From Impatiens glandulifera (lineage: Eukaryota; Streptophyta; Magnoliopsida; Ericales; Balsaminaceae): DNA of 64,000 nucleotides. The stretch spans positions 15,197,889-15,261,888 of the forward strand of contig NC_061864.1 in NCBI RefSeq assembly GCF_907164915.1, given 5' to 3'. The position numbers and the translations under genes were made by a program. Under the pieces are notes generated by a model that made no database searches, was not told where the DNA came from, and was given only the letters and a program-made list of their open reading frames with translations. Of the stretch, positions 55,159-64,000 are shown one piece after another; the first letter of the stretch is position 1; each line of letters opens with the position of its first letter.

Positions 55159-56415
55159 ATGTCTGTCCCACCTACTAATTCAGACTCCTCCTCCAATCAA
55201 AGTCAGACGCCCACCACCATGTCTGTTTCTCAATACCACTCTGCTTTCTCTGTTAACAATCTCCGCTCCATAATTCCTATCACCCTAGAGATGGGTAGCG
55301 AGGAATATCTCTCTTGGGCAGACCTTCTCGAAAACCACTGCTTGATTCACAATGTTTACGAACATCTCAAACCAAAAACTCCCAACGCCTCCGAAACACC
55401 TTCAACATCTTCCGAGACCGACTCTCTTCTGTGGAAACGCCTTGACGCCCTTGTCAAGCAATGGATATTTGGAACAATATCCAAGGATCTACTAAACACG
55501 ATCCAAAAACCTGGTATGACGACTACTCAGGCTTGGGAACGTTTAGCGAATATATTTCAAGATAACACAGGTTCTCGCGCTATGTATCTTGAAAATAGGT
55601 TTTCTCAAATTCGTCTCAATGATTTCCCAAACATGAGTGCTTATTGCACTGAATTGAAGATGATTGCGGATCAACTTGCTAATGTTGATTGCCCCGTTTC
55701 TGAAAATCGACTGGTGTTGCGTCTACTTGGGGGTTTGAATGAAAACTACGAAACAATCGCCACCATAATAGGTCAAAAGAAGCCTCTCCCATCTTTCTAC
55801 GATGCTAGATCTGATTTGCTCCTTGTTGAAACAAGGAAGGATGAATTCGTCCACACAAACACCTCTTTTATTGCCTCGGACGATCGTAGCCAAGGCCGCG
55901 GAAACAACTCTAGCCAATCAGCCCGTGCTACTGGCCAGCAGCAGCAGCAGGGCACCTCTAGCGCGCAGGAACAGGCCGGCCAGGGCCGAGGACGCAGCCA
56001 GCGCGGCAGAGGACGCGGTCGCAACACCAGCCGCACATACCACCAGCAGCAGCAATTCTGGGCACCTCCTGGCCAACAGCAATGGGCACAGTGGGCGCCT
56101 GCGGGCTGGACAGCACCCCCTTGTCCCTACCCGACACAACAGATCTGGCCGCAGCAGCAAAGCGCCCCCTGGCACGCATCTGGTCAACAGCAACAAGGCG
56201 CCTCCTGGCGCGGTTCTGGCTATCAGCAGCAACACACTCGGACAGCAGGAGTAGGCGTACTCGGTTCTCGGCCACAGCAGGCCTACATGGCTGAGACGAG
56301 CCAGCAGCAGCCCCAAAGTTACGTTGCAACCGATATCAATCAGGCGATGCACACTTATCCCTTACTCCGCCTGACGATACTTGGTACATGGATTCGGGAG
56401 CAACTTCACACATGA
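55159..56415 (+). CDS. Copia gag protein
   Basis: The ATG at 55159 (MSVPPTNSDSSS) is chosen because the longer upstream frame begins inside the LTR. The protein has 418 residues. A capsid-like UBN2/retrotran_gag segment (about 50-230) includes WADLLENHCLIHNV and LRLLGGLNENYETIA. The C-terminal third is Gln/Gly/Arg-rich (GRGRGR, many QQQ) and no CCHC zinc knuckle is visible, so RNA binding may rest on the RGG-like tract. The frame diverts near 56352 into an unrelated tail ending at 56415, and pol continues in the -1 frame. In relatives gag and pol are one frame, so a one-base loss near 56352-56360 is likely. Confidence 0.88.
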   Translation: MSVPPTNSDSSSNQSQTPTTMSVSQYHSAFSVNNLRSIIPITLEMGSEEYLSWADLLENHCLIHNVYEHLKPKTPNASETPSTSSETDSLLWKRLDALVKQWIFGTISKDLLNTIQKPGMTTTQAWERLANIFQDNTGSRAMYLENRFSQIRLNDFPNMSAYCTELKMIADQLANVDCPVSENRLVLRLLGGLNENYETIATIIGQKKPLPSFYDARSDLLLVETRKDEFVHTNTSFIASDDRSQGRGNNSSQSARATGQQQQQGTSSAQEQAGQGRGRSQRGRGRGRNTSRTYHQQQQFWAPPGQQQWAQWAPAGWTAPPCPYPTQQIWPQQQSAPWHASGQQQQGASWRGSGYQQQHTRTAGVGVLGSRPQQAYMAETSQQQPQSYVATDINQAMHTYPLLRLTILGTWIREQLHT

Positions 56416-59400
56416 CACCCAACTCAGGTAGTCTCTCGCCTTATTCTAATTTAAATTGTGTTAAAAATATCATTGTTGGGAGTGGACAGGAAATCCCGAT
56501 TCGCGGTATTGGTAAAACTAACTTAAAACCACCCTTACCACCCTTACTTCTGAACAATGTTCTACATGCTCCCAAACTCATTAAAAATCTTATATCTATT
56601 CGTCGGTTTACTCGTGATAACAACGTCTCTGTAGAATTTGACTCACTTGGTTTTTCTGTAAAGGATTTCCAAACGGGGAAGGTTATCATGAGGAACAATA
56701 GCTCGGGGGATCTCTACCCACTCTCTCTGTCGAGCCAAAGCCAAAAACCCCCAACTAATTCTTCGTTTACTGCAATTTCGTCAAATTTATGGCATAATAG
56801 ATTAGGACACCCCGGTGTCGATATTTTGCATTCTCTCAATAAATCAAATTCTATTTCTTGTAAGCCCGTTTTAGGGTCTAAACTCTGTGAGTCTTGCATC
56901 TTTGGTAAACAAGTTAAGTTACCATTTACCAATTCTGTCTCTTATACTACTTCCCCATTCGATATTATTCATAGTGATTTGTGGACGTCGCCTGTGCTAA
57001 GTACAAATGGACATAAATACTATATTCTGTTTCTTGATGATTACACAAATTTCCTTTGGACTTTTCCAATTGGAAACAAATCCCAAGTATTCTCCGTCTT
57101 CTCTACACTTCAAAATCAAATTCAAACACAATTTCAAAAGCCCATTAAAACAATCCAATGTGACAACGGAACTGAATATAACAACAGTCAATTTCGTACA
57201 TTTTGTGACAAAAATGGTCTACAATTTCGCCTCTCTTGCCCCTATACTTCTCCTCAAAATGGTAAAGCAGAAAGAAAAATACGCACCATAAATAACATGA
57301 TTCGAACATTGCTTACTCATGCTTCTCTCCCGTTAAATTTTTGGCATCACGCCCTCGAAATGACCACTTATTTCCTAAATATTCTTCCAAATAAACAAAT
57401 TCGAAATTTCTCACCCACTCAACTTCTATATAACCGAACTCCTTCTTACTCTCACCTAAAAATTTTCGGTTGTCTTTGCTATCCTCTTCTTCCTCCAACC
57501 ACTATTCACAAACTTCATAAACGCTCTACCCCTTGTGTCTTTTTAGGATACCCCTCTAATCATCGCGGCTACAAATGCTACGACCCAGCCTCAAAAAGAT
57601 TTATCATCTCTCGTCACGTCATTTTTGACGAAACAAAATTTCCCTTTTCTCTTGTCCAAAACCCAAACTCAACTCACCCATCTCAATCCGAACCAATAAC
57701 CATCCCAATACACATCCAAACCCCGCCCATCACCGAGTCCATTTCCCCACCAAACAACACTCCATTACCGAGCCCATTATCAACTCAACACACTCCACCA
57801 AACCCACCATCACCCATCACCACTTCACCAGGCCCAAACCCAAACACGACCAGCCCGTCCACAAGACCAAACCGTCCAAATCATTCACCAACACGGACAA
57901 TACGAACCCGCGCAATGGATGGGATTGTCTGTCCAAAACGCATTTTCAATCTAAACACACTCACATCTCCATCGCCTATTCCCAAAAACCCAAAGTTAGC
58001 TTTATCAGACCCGAATTGGAAAGCCGCCATGGACGATGAGTTTAACGCTTTAATTAGTAATAAGACTTGGGACTTGGTTCCGCGTCCTCAGGGTGTTGAT
58101 ATTATACGATGCATGTGGATTTTTAAGCATAAAACTAACTCTGACGGCTCTTTTGAGAGGCATAAAGCCCGTCTTGTTGGTGATGGCAGGTCTCAGCAGA
58201 TTGGAATCAATTGTGAAGAAACCTTTAGTCCTGTTGTCAAACCAGCCACCATACGAACTGTTCTGAGCATTGCTTTATCGAAGTCTTGGTCCATTCACCA
58301 AATGGACGTCAAGAATGCATTTTTACATGGTAATCTCAACGAAACAGTTTACATGCATCAGCCTTTCGGTTTTAGAGACAAAATCTTTCCCGACCATGTT
58401 TGTTTATTGCGCAAATCTTTATACGGCTTAAAACAAGCTCCTCGTGCTTGGTATCAAAGGTTTGCAGATTTTGTCTCTACAATCGGTTTTACACACAGCA
58501 CGACTGATCATTCGCTTTTTATCTATCAACATGGGTCCGAAATTGCCTATCTACTCTTGTATGTTGATGACATTATCATTACGGCTTCGTCTGATCAGTT
58601 ACGTCAGACTCTCATGAAAAGCTTAGGCGCAGAATTTGCTATGAAGGATTTAGGTAAATTAAGCTATTTCTTGGGAGTTGCTGTATCGTATACTAAGGAT
58701 GGACTTTGTCTTAGTCAGAAGAAATATGCTGAAGAAATTATTGATCGTGCTGGAATGTCTACTTGCAAATCAACACAAACGCCGGTCGATACAAATGGCA
58801 AACTTGGAAAATCAACTAGTCCACCAGTCTCTGACCCCACTCATTACAGAAGTTTAGCCGGAGCACTACAGTATCTTACTTTCACACGTCCTGATATTTC
58901 ATATGCAGTCCAGCAAATTTGCCTCCACATGCATGATCCGAAAGAGGCTCACTTGGCTGCCTTACACAGAATCATTCGATACTTACAGGGTACAAAGCAC
59001 TATGGCCTTCATCTTTACAAATCCTCACTGTCTACACTCGTTTCATATACTGATGCAGACTGGGGAGGATGTCCAGATACCCGTCGCTCTACATCTGGCT
59101 ATTGCGTCTTCCTAGGCGATAATCTTCTGTCTTGGTCGTCAAAACGGCAATCCACACTTTCTCGTTCTAGTGCTGAAGCTGAATATAGAGGAGTTGCCAA
59201 TGTTGTCTCCGAATCCTGTTGGCTTCGCAATTTATTGTTAGAACTTCGTATCTCATTGGACAAAGCCACACTGGTCTACTGCGACAACATAAGTGCGATT
59301 TATCTCTCCCAAAATCCGGTCCAACATCAACGTACCAAACACATCGAAATGGACATACACTTTGTAAGGGAAAAAGTAGATAGAGGTAAAGTTCGCATTC

Positions 59401-59528
59401 TTCATATGCCTTCTCGTTTTCAAATCGCTGACATATTCACCAAAGGACTTCCGCGCATACTATTTGAAGATTTCAGAGACAGTCTCAGCGTCCGAGAATC
59501 TCCCGTTTCGACTGCGGGGGTGTATTAG
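56388..59528 (+). CDS. Copia pol polyprotein
   Basis: This open frame of 1046 codons lies in the -1 frame relative to gag. In order it has the aspartic protease (MDSGATSHM, residues 1-9), GAG-pre-integrase zinc finger (WHNRLGHPG...CESCIFGK, about 135-175), and integrase core with DDYTNF, CDNGTEYN and QNGKAERK. These are followed by a Pro/Ser/Thr-rich spacer (about 425-510), reverse transcriptase (MDVKNAFLHG, LLYVDDIIIT) and RNase H (YTDADWGG, SSAEAEYRG, CDNISAI, KHIEMDIHFVREK). All catalytic acids seem present. It stops inside the first bases of the 3' LTR. The first ATG at 56388 sits inside the protease motif, so the real protein would begin in gag. Confidence 0.93.
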   Translation: MDSGATSHMTPNSGSLSPYSNLNCVKNIIVGSGQEIPIRGIGKTNLKPPLPPLLLNNVLHAPKLIKNLISIRRFTRDNNVSVEFDSLGFSVKDFQTGKVIMRNNSSGDLYPLSLSSQSQKPPTNSSFTAISSNLWHNRLGHPGVDILHSLNKSNSISCKPVLGSKLCESCIFGKQVKLPFTNSVSYTTSPFDIIHSDLWTSPVLSTNGHKYYILFLDDYTNFLWTFPIGNKSQVFSVFSTLQNQIQTQFQKPIKTIQCDNGTEYNNSQFRTFCDKNGLQFRLSCPYTSPQNGKAERKIRTINNMIRTLLTHASLPLNFWHHALEMTTYFLNILPNKQIRNFSPTQLLYNRTPSYSHLKIFGCLCYPLLPPTTIHKLHKRSTPCVFLGYPSNHRGYKCYDPASKRFIISRHVIFDETKFPFSLVQNPNSTHPSQSEPITIPIHIQTPPITESISPPNNTPLPSPLSTQHTPPNPPSPITTSPGPNPNTTSPSTRPNRPNHSPTRTIRTRAMDGIVCPKRIFNLNTLTSPSPIPKNPKLALSDPNWKAAMDDEFNALISNKTWDLVPRPQGVDIIRCMWIFKHKTNSDGSFERHKARLVGDGRSQQIGINCEETFSPVVKPATIRTVLSIALSKSWSIHQMDVKNAFLHGNLNETVYMHQPFGFRDKIFPDHVCLLRKSLYGLKQAPRAWYQRFADFVSTIGFTHSTTDHSLFIYQHGSEIAYLLLYVDDIIITASSDQLRQTLMKSLGAEFAMKDLGKLSYFLGVAVSYTKDGLCLSQKKYAEEIIDRAGMSTCKSTQTPVDTNGKLGKSTSPPVSDPTHYRSLAGALQYLTFTRPDISYAVQQICLHMHDPKEAHLAALHRIIRYLQGTKHYGLHLYKSSLSTLVSYTDADWGGCPDTRRSTSGYCVFLGDNLLSWSSKRQSTLSRSSAEAEYRGVANVVSESCWLRNLLLELRISLDKATLVYCDNISAIYLSQNPVQHQRTKHIEMDIHFVREKVDRGKVRILHMPSRFQIADIFTKGLPRILFEDFRDSLSVRESPVSTAGVY
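59511..59522 (+). other. Polypurine tract and TG before the 3' LTR
   Basis: CTGCGGGGGTG lies directly before the LTR body at 59523. G-rich runs of this kind prime plus-strand synthesis in copia elements. Confidence 0.6.
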
Positions 59529-59685
59529 TATATTGTATATATCTTGTTACCTTGTTTAGATTCCTCGATTAGTGGGTTACCTTGTTTAGATTCCTAGATT
59601 AGTGGTTTACCTTATTAAGAGTCTTTTGACTAGTATATATTGTAACATTGTTTATCAATAAGAACCATGGGATTAATCTCTATCA
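59523..59685 (+). repeat. 3' LTR of the young copia element
   Basis: It matches the 5' LTR base for base over 163 bases. With the preceding TG it starts TGTATTAG and ends CTCTATCA, then the target duplication ATAAT follows. Confidence 0.92.
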
Positions 59686-60019
59686 ATAATAATAATAAAA
59701 AAAATAAAAAACATATTATTATTCTTTTTTATCTAGAGAAGGTAAAGATTGATGGAGGGAGATAAATGATGCATGTTTTCTTAATTATGGAATTGTTTAT
59801 GAAGACCATTTTTACACATCTTTTTACTTGAAAACTTTCTTAAATCAAAATCTAGGAGTAAAACTACAAGCTACACAATATAACCAAATATTCATCTTGA
59901 AAAGAAGTTTAGTAACCTTCAACAACACAAAGAAGAATAACAAGTTAAAAAATAATATACTTTTTTGTCTCAAAATCAAAGATAATAATATTAAAACGCA
60001 CAACAACTTCAACCAATCA

Positions 60020-60838
60020 AAAAAATGAAATTGACTTCAAAACGTTCAACCTTAATATAACCTTAATTTTATCTCCATATTAAATCTTTGCAACACTTTC
60101 TCAATATATCTTTTTTTCTTGAGACAGTCACAACATTTTCATATTTCTATCACGACTGATTTTTATTCTAAAAATTTGTTTCGTTGATCTAAAATCTTTC
60201 ATCGCAAAATAGCTTTTTTTTCAACCTGTCAATTCTCTCAGCACTTTGACCAACGATAAGAATATCAACATAAAATAATAAAACAACAAAGTCATTATGA
60301 GAGAATTTTTGTACAAACAATTATCGGAATTAATCTTCTTATAGCAGTGTTGCTTCATAAATAACTCAAACTTAACTCAAACTTATTATACCATGGTTAT
60401 GGACTTTATTTAAAGCCATACAAACTCTTCTTCAACTTACAAATAAAATCTATTTACATTTGACTTCAAAAGTACCACCAGGTTCCATATAAATCTTTTA
60501 CTCTAAATTATTGTGAAGAAAGTTGTCTTGACATTTATCTGTTCAACATACGAATCAAGTTTAGTTTTTAAACTCAAAAACTTTTAATTGAAGTCAAGAG
60601 GATACACAATTTTCATCAAAGCCAACTCTCTTTATTTAGTTAAACCTTTGACAACTAAACAAGCTTACACTGTGGAGTCGAAGATTCTCATTTTGCTTCA
60701 ATCTATATATAACCACTTGTTTTCAAAATATTTTTTCCTTTTGGTAACTGTACCAACTCAAATGTATGATTATGATGTAGAGATTGAATCTCATATTTCA
60801 TATCATCATTCATCAAACTATAATTATTTTGAATCACT
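60020..60838 (-). pseudogene. Old copia reverse transcriptase remnant
   Basis: Minus-strand frames give a decayed RT. It has FELVQLPKGKKYFENKW, then EQINVKTTFF (family: EQMDVKTAFLHG), then FYVDILIVGQS where intact RT has YVDDMLIVGQ, so one catalytic Asp is lost. ISRDR-like and LSQEKKIY follow. Many stops interrupt it. It belongs with the integrase remnant at 62300-64000; a truncated LTR element separates the two. Confidence 0.7.
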
Positions 60839-60840
60839 AT

Positions 60841-62083
60841 TGTTAGGATCTAGGTCGCGGCTGGAGGACCGGGGTTGGGCCGGTTAGCGCGTCTCACTCA
60901 AAGGGTGGTGATTAATCCGGTTAGAGATTAACACCGGGGTTTCAATACTACACAAACTGTCACAAACCCTTGAACCAGGTTCAAGCGCGGAAGAGGTTTA
61001 TTTCAGGTTGAAGCAGCACACTTACAGGATAGGCAGAACCGGTTTTGAATAGGACAGGTTTGGAAATTGATGGGTCGGTTTTTGTAACTTGGTGATTTGG
61101 TTTAGATAGTGTAGTGTCGGTCAAAAAGGTGTAGGTCGGTTAGTACAGCTCGGTTATAAAGTAAATCAGACGGAAATTAAATAACAAGACAAGTTTTTAT
61201 GGATGTTCGGAGATGAAACTCCTACGTCACCCCTTCCTCTCAAAACCGCGAGAAGGATATTCACTAAGGAATACAAATACAATCCGATCGAGACTTATTT
61301 CCTGCTCGATAACACCCGTACAATTTACACCGAAATTATAGATACACACTTCAACTTAGCACTTAAGCTTTTCTAGAGAGAGAACACACTCTTATCACTT
61401 GTAGATTAAATGTTCACTGTGTCCCCCGTAAAATCTCTTGTGTCTCCCGTTTACTCTTCTTCAGCTGCTCCTTTTATAGGTGAAATATGCTAACGGTCAT
61501 ATTTCACTTCCTTGAATTTGATTGGCTGAGCAGAGGTTCAGTGTTTCAGACCTGGCGGTCAACCTTTCAGACCTGATGGTCTGAACTTCCAGTGTGTAAG
61601 ACAAACCTGCTAGGTTTGTCTTTTACTCAATATGGTGACTGTTGGTTAGACAGTTGCCTGTACTTAGAAGATTGCCTTTCTGATTTATCCTGAAGTAGAA
61701 AGATTTTGTAGGACGGTCTTCTGTAGCCTGCAGACTGTCCTCAGACTTGTATGAATATGGCAATGTTCAGTCTGTTCCTTTGGTATCGTTTTCAACAGAT
61801 ACCCGAATTATCTTCTTATGATGGTCGGTCATTTGACTTAACCGGATGACTTCCGGTTATGACTTCTGAATGACCGGTCGTCTGGTGTTTCCAACCTTCT
61901 TTGAGCGGTCATGTTTCTGGTCGGTTTGATAGTTTGACCGGTTGAGCTTCTTAACCGGTTTATTGGTTTGATCGGTTAGTTTTTCTCAAACCGGTTGGGT
62001 ACTTTGACTGGTCCGGTTCTTTGTTCCTGCATGGAAGATTTATTTGTGTTAAGTCTTATTAACCGATCTAATTTTATCTAACA
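60841..62083 (-). repeat. Long LTR (1.24 kb), minus orientation
   Basis: It starts TGTTAGGATC (60841) and ends TATCTAACA (62083) on the plus strand, so either strand reads TGTTAG...CTAACA. Minus orientation is supported by a TATA box (CTATAAAAG at 61479-61471) and by a polypurine tract directly upstream on that strand (62084-62103). It is much less AT-rich than its surroundings and carries many CCGGTT/AACCGG and GGTCGGTT motifs. It is inserted between the RT and integrase remnants of an older copia. No target duplication was found, because only the 3' side of the element is present. Confidence 0.65.
61471..61479 (-). promoter_or_regulatory. TATA box within the long LTR
   Basis: CTATAAAAG on the minus strand, about 600 bases into the LTR, fits a U3 promoter driving minus-strand transcription. 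Confidence 0.5.
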
Positions 62084-62103
62084 ATTTCTCCCTTTTGATT
62101 ATT
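62084..62103 (-). other. Polypurine tract next to the long LTR
   Basis: On the minus strand AATCAAAAGGGAGAAAT runs directly into TGTTAG. This is the usual junction between internal region and 3' LTR of a copia element, and it fixes the orientation. Confidence 0.6.
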
Positions 62104-62299
62104 TTATTTAAAATTATCAAAACCACGTAAGATTGCAAACGTAGGCCGGTTCTTTATTTGACTGGATTTTTGAAACTGACTTGGGAGAATTTTCGAAAAA
62201 TTTGAAAAAATTTTGAGAAAATTTTTGGAAAATTATTATCTTTTATCTTATCAACTATCCATAGTTTCTTCATATATCTCTAGTTCTCCCCATCCGCGA

Positions 62300-64000
62300 C
62301 CAACACATATTTATTTTAAGAATATCTCGTAGAAGGGTTGTCATTTCTTGTGGATATTCGAATTGGAATTGTAGGCAATTCCTATTGTTCACTACTAACA
62401 TTCTCTACCATGTTCACCTTAATTGTTAAATTGAGAATTATCATGTTGCATTTGATTTTTTTGATTAACTAGATGAGGGCGATAATTGAATTGGATTTAA
62501 ATCATTCCACTCATCTTTTCCTTTCAAATTATTGTCTTTCGCTTTATCAATCTTTTCAACTAAAAAAATGCACTCATGACTCTTCACATCTAATTTTGAT
62601 CTTTCATCCTTATAAATATGAACCAAACATCTGCATCCATATACTCGTAAATGATCACAAGAAACATTTTTACCTGTCCTAACTTTATTTGGAACTTCAT
62701 CATCCAAAACTACTATTAGATTCAAATTAATGTACCACCGAATATATAATGCTTCACCCCAAAACGTCAGAGACAATTTTTCTTAAAATAACAAACATCT
62801 AATCCTTTCAACAATTGTTTTATTCATTCTTTTTACAAAACCATACAACCGAGGAGTCTTTAGAAGTGTCTTCTGATGTATGAATCCATACTACCTTCAA
62901 TATGCATCAAATGAATCAATATACTAACCATCATTATCACTACGGATGCACTTGATCTTCTTTCTAGTCTCTCTTTCAACAAGAGCTTGAAACTCTTTCA
63001 ACTTACCTAAGACTTCATCTTTAGTCTTCAAATCATATACCCAAAATATTCTGCAATGATCATCAATAAACGTTACAAAATAAAGAGCACAACTAAAATT
63101 ATTTTGTACCTCTAAAGGATCACAAACATCTGAATGCACTAACTCTAAGAGATTTGACTTTTCTAAAGAAAAAATATGTTTGAACGATACTCTAGTTTAC
63201 TTTCTTACCAGATAATGTGAACATTTATCCAAATATGTCTCACTTAAACCAAAAATAACATTCTTTTTGGTCAATGAATTCATTCATTTTTCACTAATGT
63301 GACCAAGTATTCAGTGCCACAATTTGGAAGCATCTTGATTGTGTACACCATTCATACTATTTTTGTTTATTGTCGTGTGTATCACATACAAATTTGAATT
63401 TTATCTTCCATACATACAATTAATTTGCCTTTCGAAAGTTTCCATTTTGCAGAACCAAAATAGTTATTGAAACCATCATCGTTGAACATTGCAATTGAAA
63501 TCAAATTCAACCTAATATCTACAACATTCCAAATATTTTTTAGCAACAACTTGATCACATTCTTTTTATCTAAGCAATCATAGACAATACCAACAATCTT
63601 ACTTGAGTCATCATTACTCATCTTCAATACTCCAAAATCACCAGAAGTATAAGATTTAAAATTATACTTCCTTGGCGTCACATACAAGGAAGCATCGATG
63701 TCAATCCCCTAACTTGACTCGCCAGATAAGGTTGACCACATTCTCATTGTGAACAGTGACAAGATTATTTGAGGTCGTTATGGATGTATGAACATCATCA
63801 CCATCATCTTTGTTTGCTTCATTTCACTGATTTTATTTTTGAGTTTTAACAATATTTCTTGATATGACTATTTTTAAATTCAACGTAATATCTACAACAT
63901 TCCAAATATTGTTTAGCAACAACTTGATCACATTCTTTGTAGTTAAACAAACATAGACAATACCAACAATCTTACTTGAGTCATCATTATTCATCTTTAA
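62300..64000 (-). pseudogene. Old TNT1-type copia integrase remnant
   Basis: Minus-strand frames read in copia order. At 63687-63382 is the stretch before GAG-pre-integrase (SGDFGVLKMSNDDSSKIVG..., then NVVDIRLNLISI). At 63139-62924 is the integrase core (MHSDVCDP, FVTFIDDHCRIFWVY, IRSDNDG). At 62776-62465 are the integrase end (SLTFWGEAL) and the LRVYGCRCLVHI zone. Frames are broken between blocks. The 125-base text at 63505-63630 is repeated at about 63877-64000. The element continues beyond the window. Confidence 0.8.

Larger units (their letters stand above)
54902..59685 (+). mobile_element. Young Ty1/copia retrotransposon, Ale/Retrofit-like
   Basis: The 4.8-kb element is complete, with identical LTRs (163 bases), a target duplication ATAAT, a primer-binding site, gag, pol and a polypurine tract. 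Identical LTRs mean very recent insertion. The domain order protease-integrase-RT-RNase H defines copia. The very short LTR and gag style suggest the Ale/Retrofit lineage, which is an inference. A frameshift separates gag and pol, so this copy may depend on other copies for movement. Confidence 0.92.

Noticed and set aside
55797..56352. Long open frames antisense to the copia gag
   Set aside because: They mirror the GC-richer Gln/Arg tract of gag and match no known protein.

Overview
The window is nuclear DNA from a flowering plant, most likely a eudicot. The evidence is spliced genes with GT/AG introns, plant-only families (an IDD zinc finger, a CYP94 and CYP71-clan P450s), very AT-rich spacers, and many plant mobile elements (Ty1/copia, Helitron, LINE, MITEs). 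I cannot name the species.

Layout. (1) 1-2730 holds a decayed minus-strand copia element. (2) 4118-9246 (+) is a complete eight-exon VPS4/SKD1 gene of the ESCRT/multivesicular-body pathway. (3) 9.4-23.3 kb is gene-poor and carries a LINE remnant, MITEs and dispersed repeats. (4) 23341-24882 (+) is an intact single-exon CYP94, best matched to the CYP94C branch that oxidises jasmonoyl-isoleucine. (5) 25.3-27.7 kb holds a small Helitron, a tRNA-like SINE fragment and a degenerate satellite. (6) 28.9-30.8 kb (-) is the most unusual gene. An INDETERMINATE-DOMAIN (IDD) zinc-finger start is joined in frame to a PP2C phosphatase domain across five exons. The only break is one UAA codon inside zinc finger 3. 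(7) 31222-33801 is a non-autonomous Helitron with A|TC...CTAG|T ends, built of nine tandem units that each carry a tRNA-like A-box/B-box module. (8) 33.8-42.5 kb is duplicated, AT-rich DNA. It contains a decayed WDR5-like fragment, a foldback MITE, about five decayed copies of a 0.6-kb unit, and a paralogous empty site for the Helitron. (9) 42537-42846 (-) is a second, shorter IDD relative with a single zinc finger. (10) 44.4-47.2 kb is a copia element with an internal inversion. (11) 47.6-54.4 kb (-) is a tandem pair of two-exon CYP71-clan P450 genes, each with a different departure from the oxygen-activation motif in the I helix. (12) 54902-59685 (+) is a very young copia element with identical LTRs, a target-site duplication and a gag/pol frameshift. 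(13) 59.9-64.0 kb (-) is an old copia element split by a truncated LTR-element remnant.

The real host genes are VPS4, CYP94C-like, the IDD-PP2C locus, the mini-IDD and the two CYP71-clan genes. The two IDD genes share intron position and phase, N-terminus and promoter sequence, so they are local duplicates. The P450 pair is also a local duplication. Most of the remaining sequence is mobile-element debris or simple sequence.
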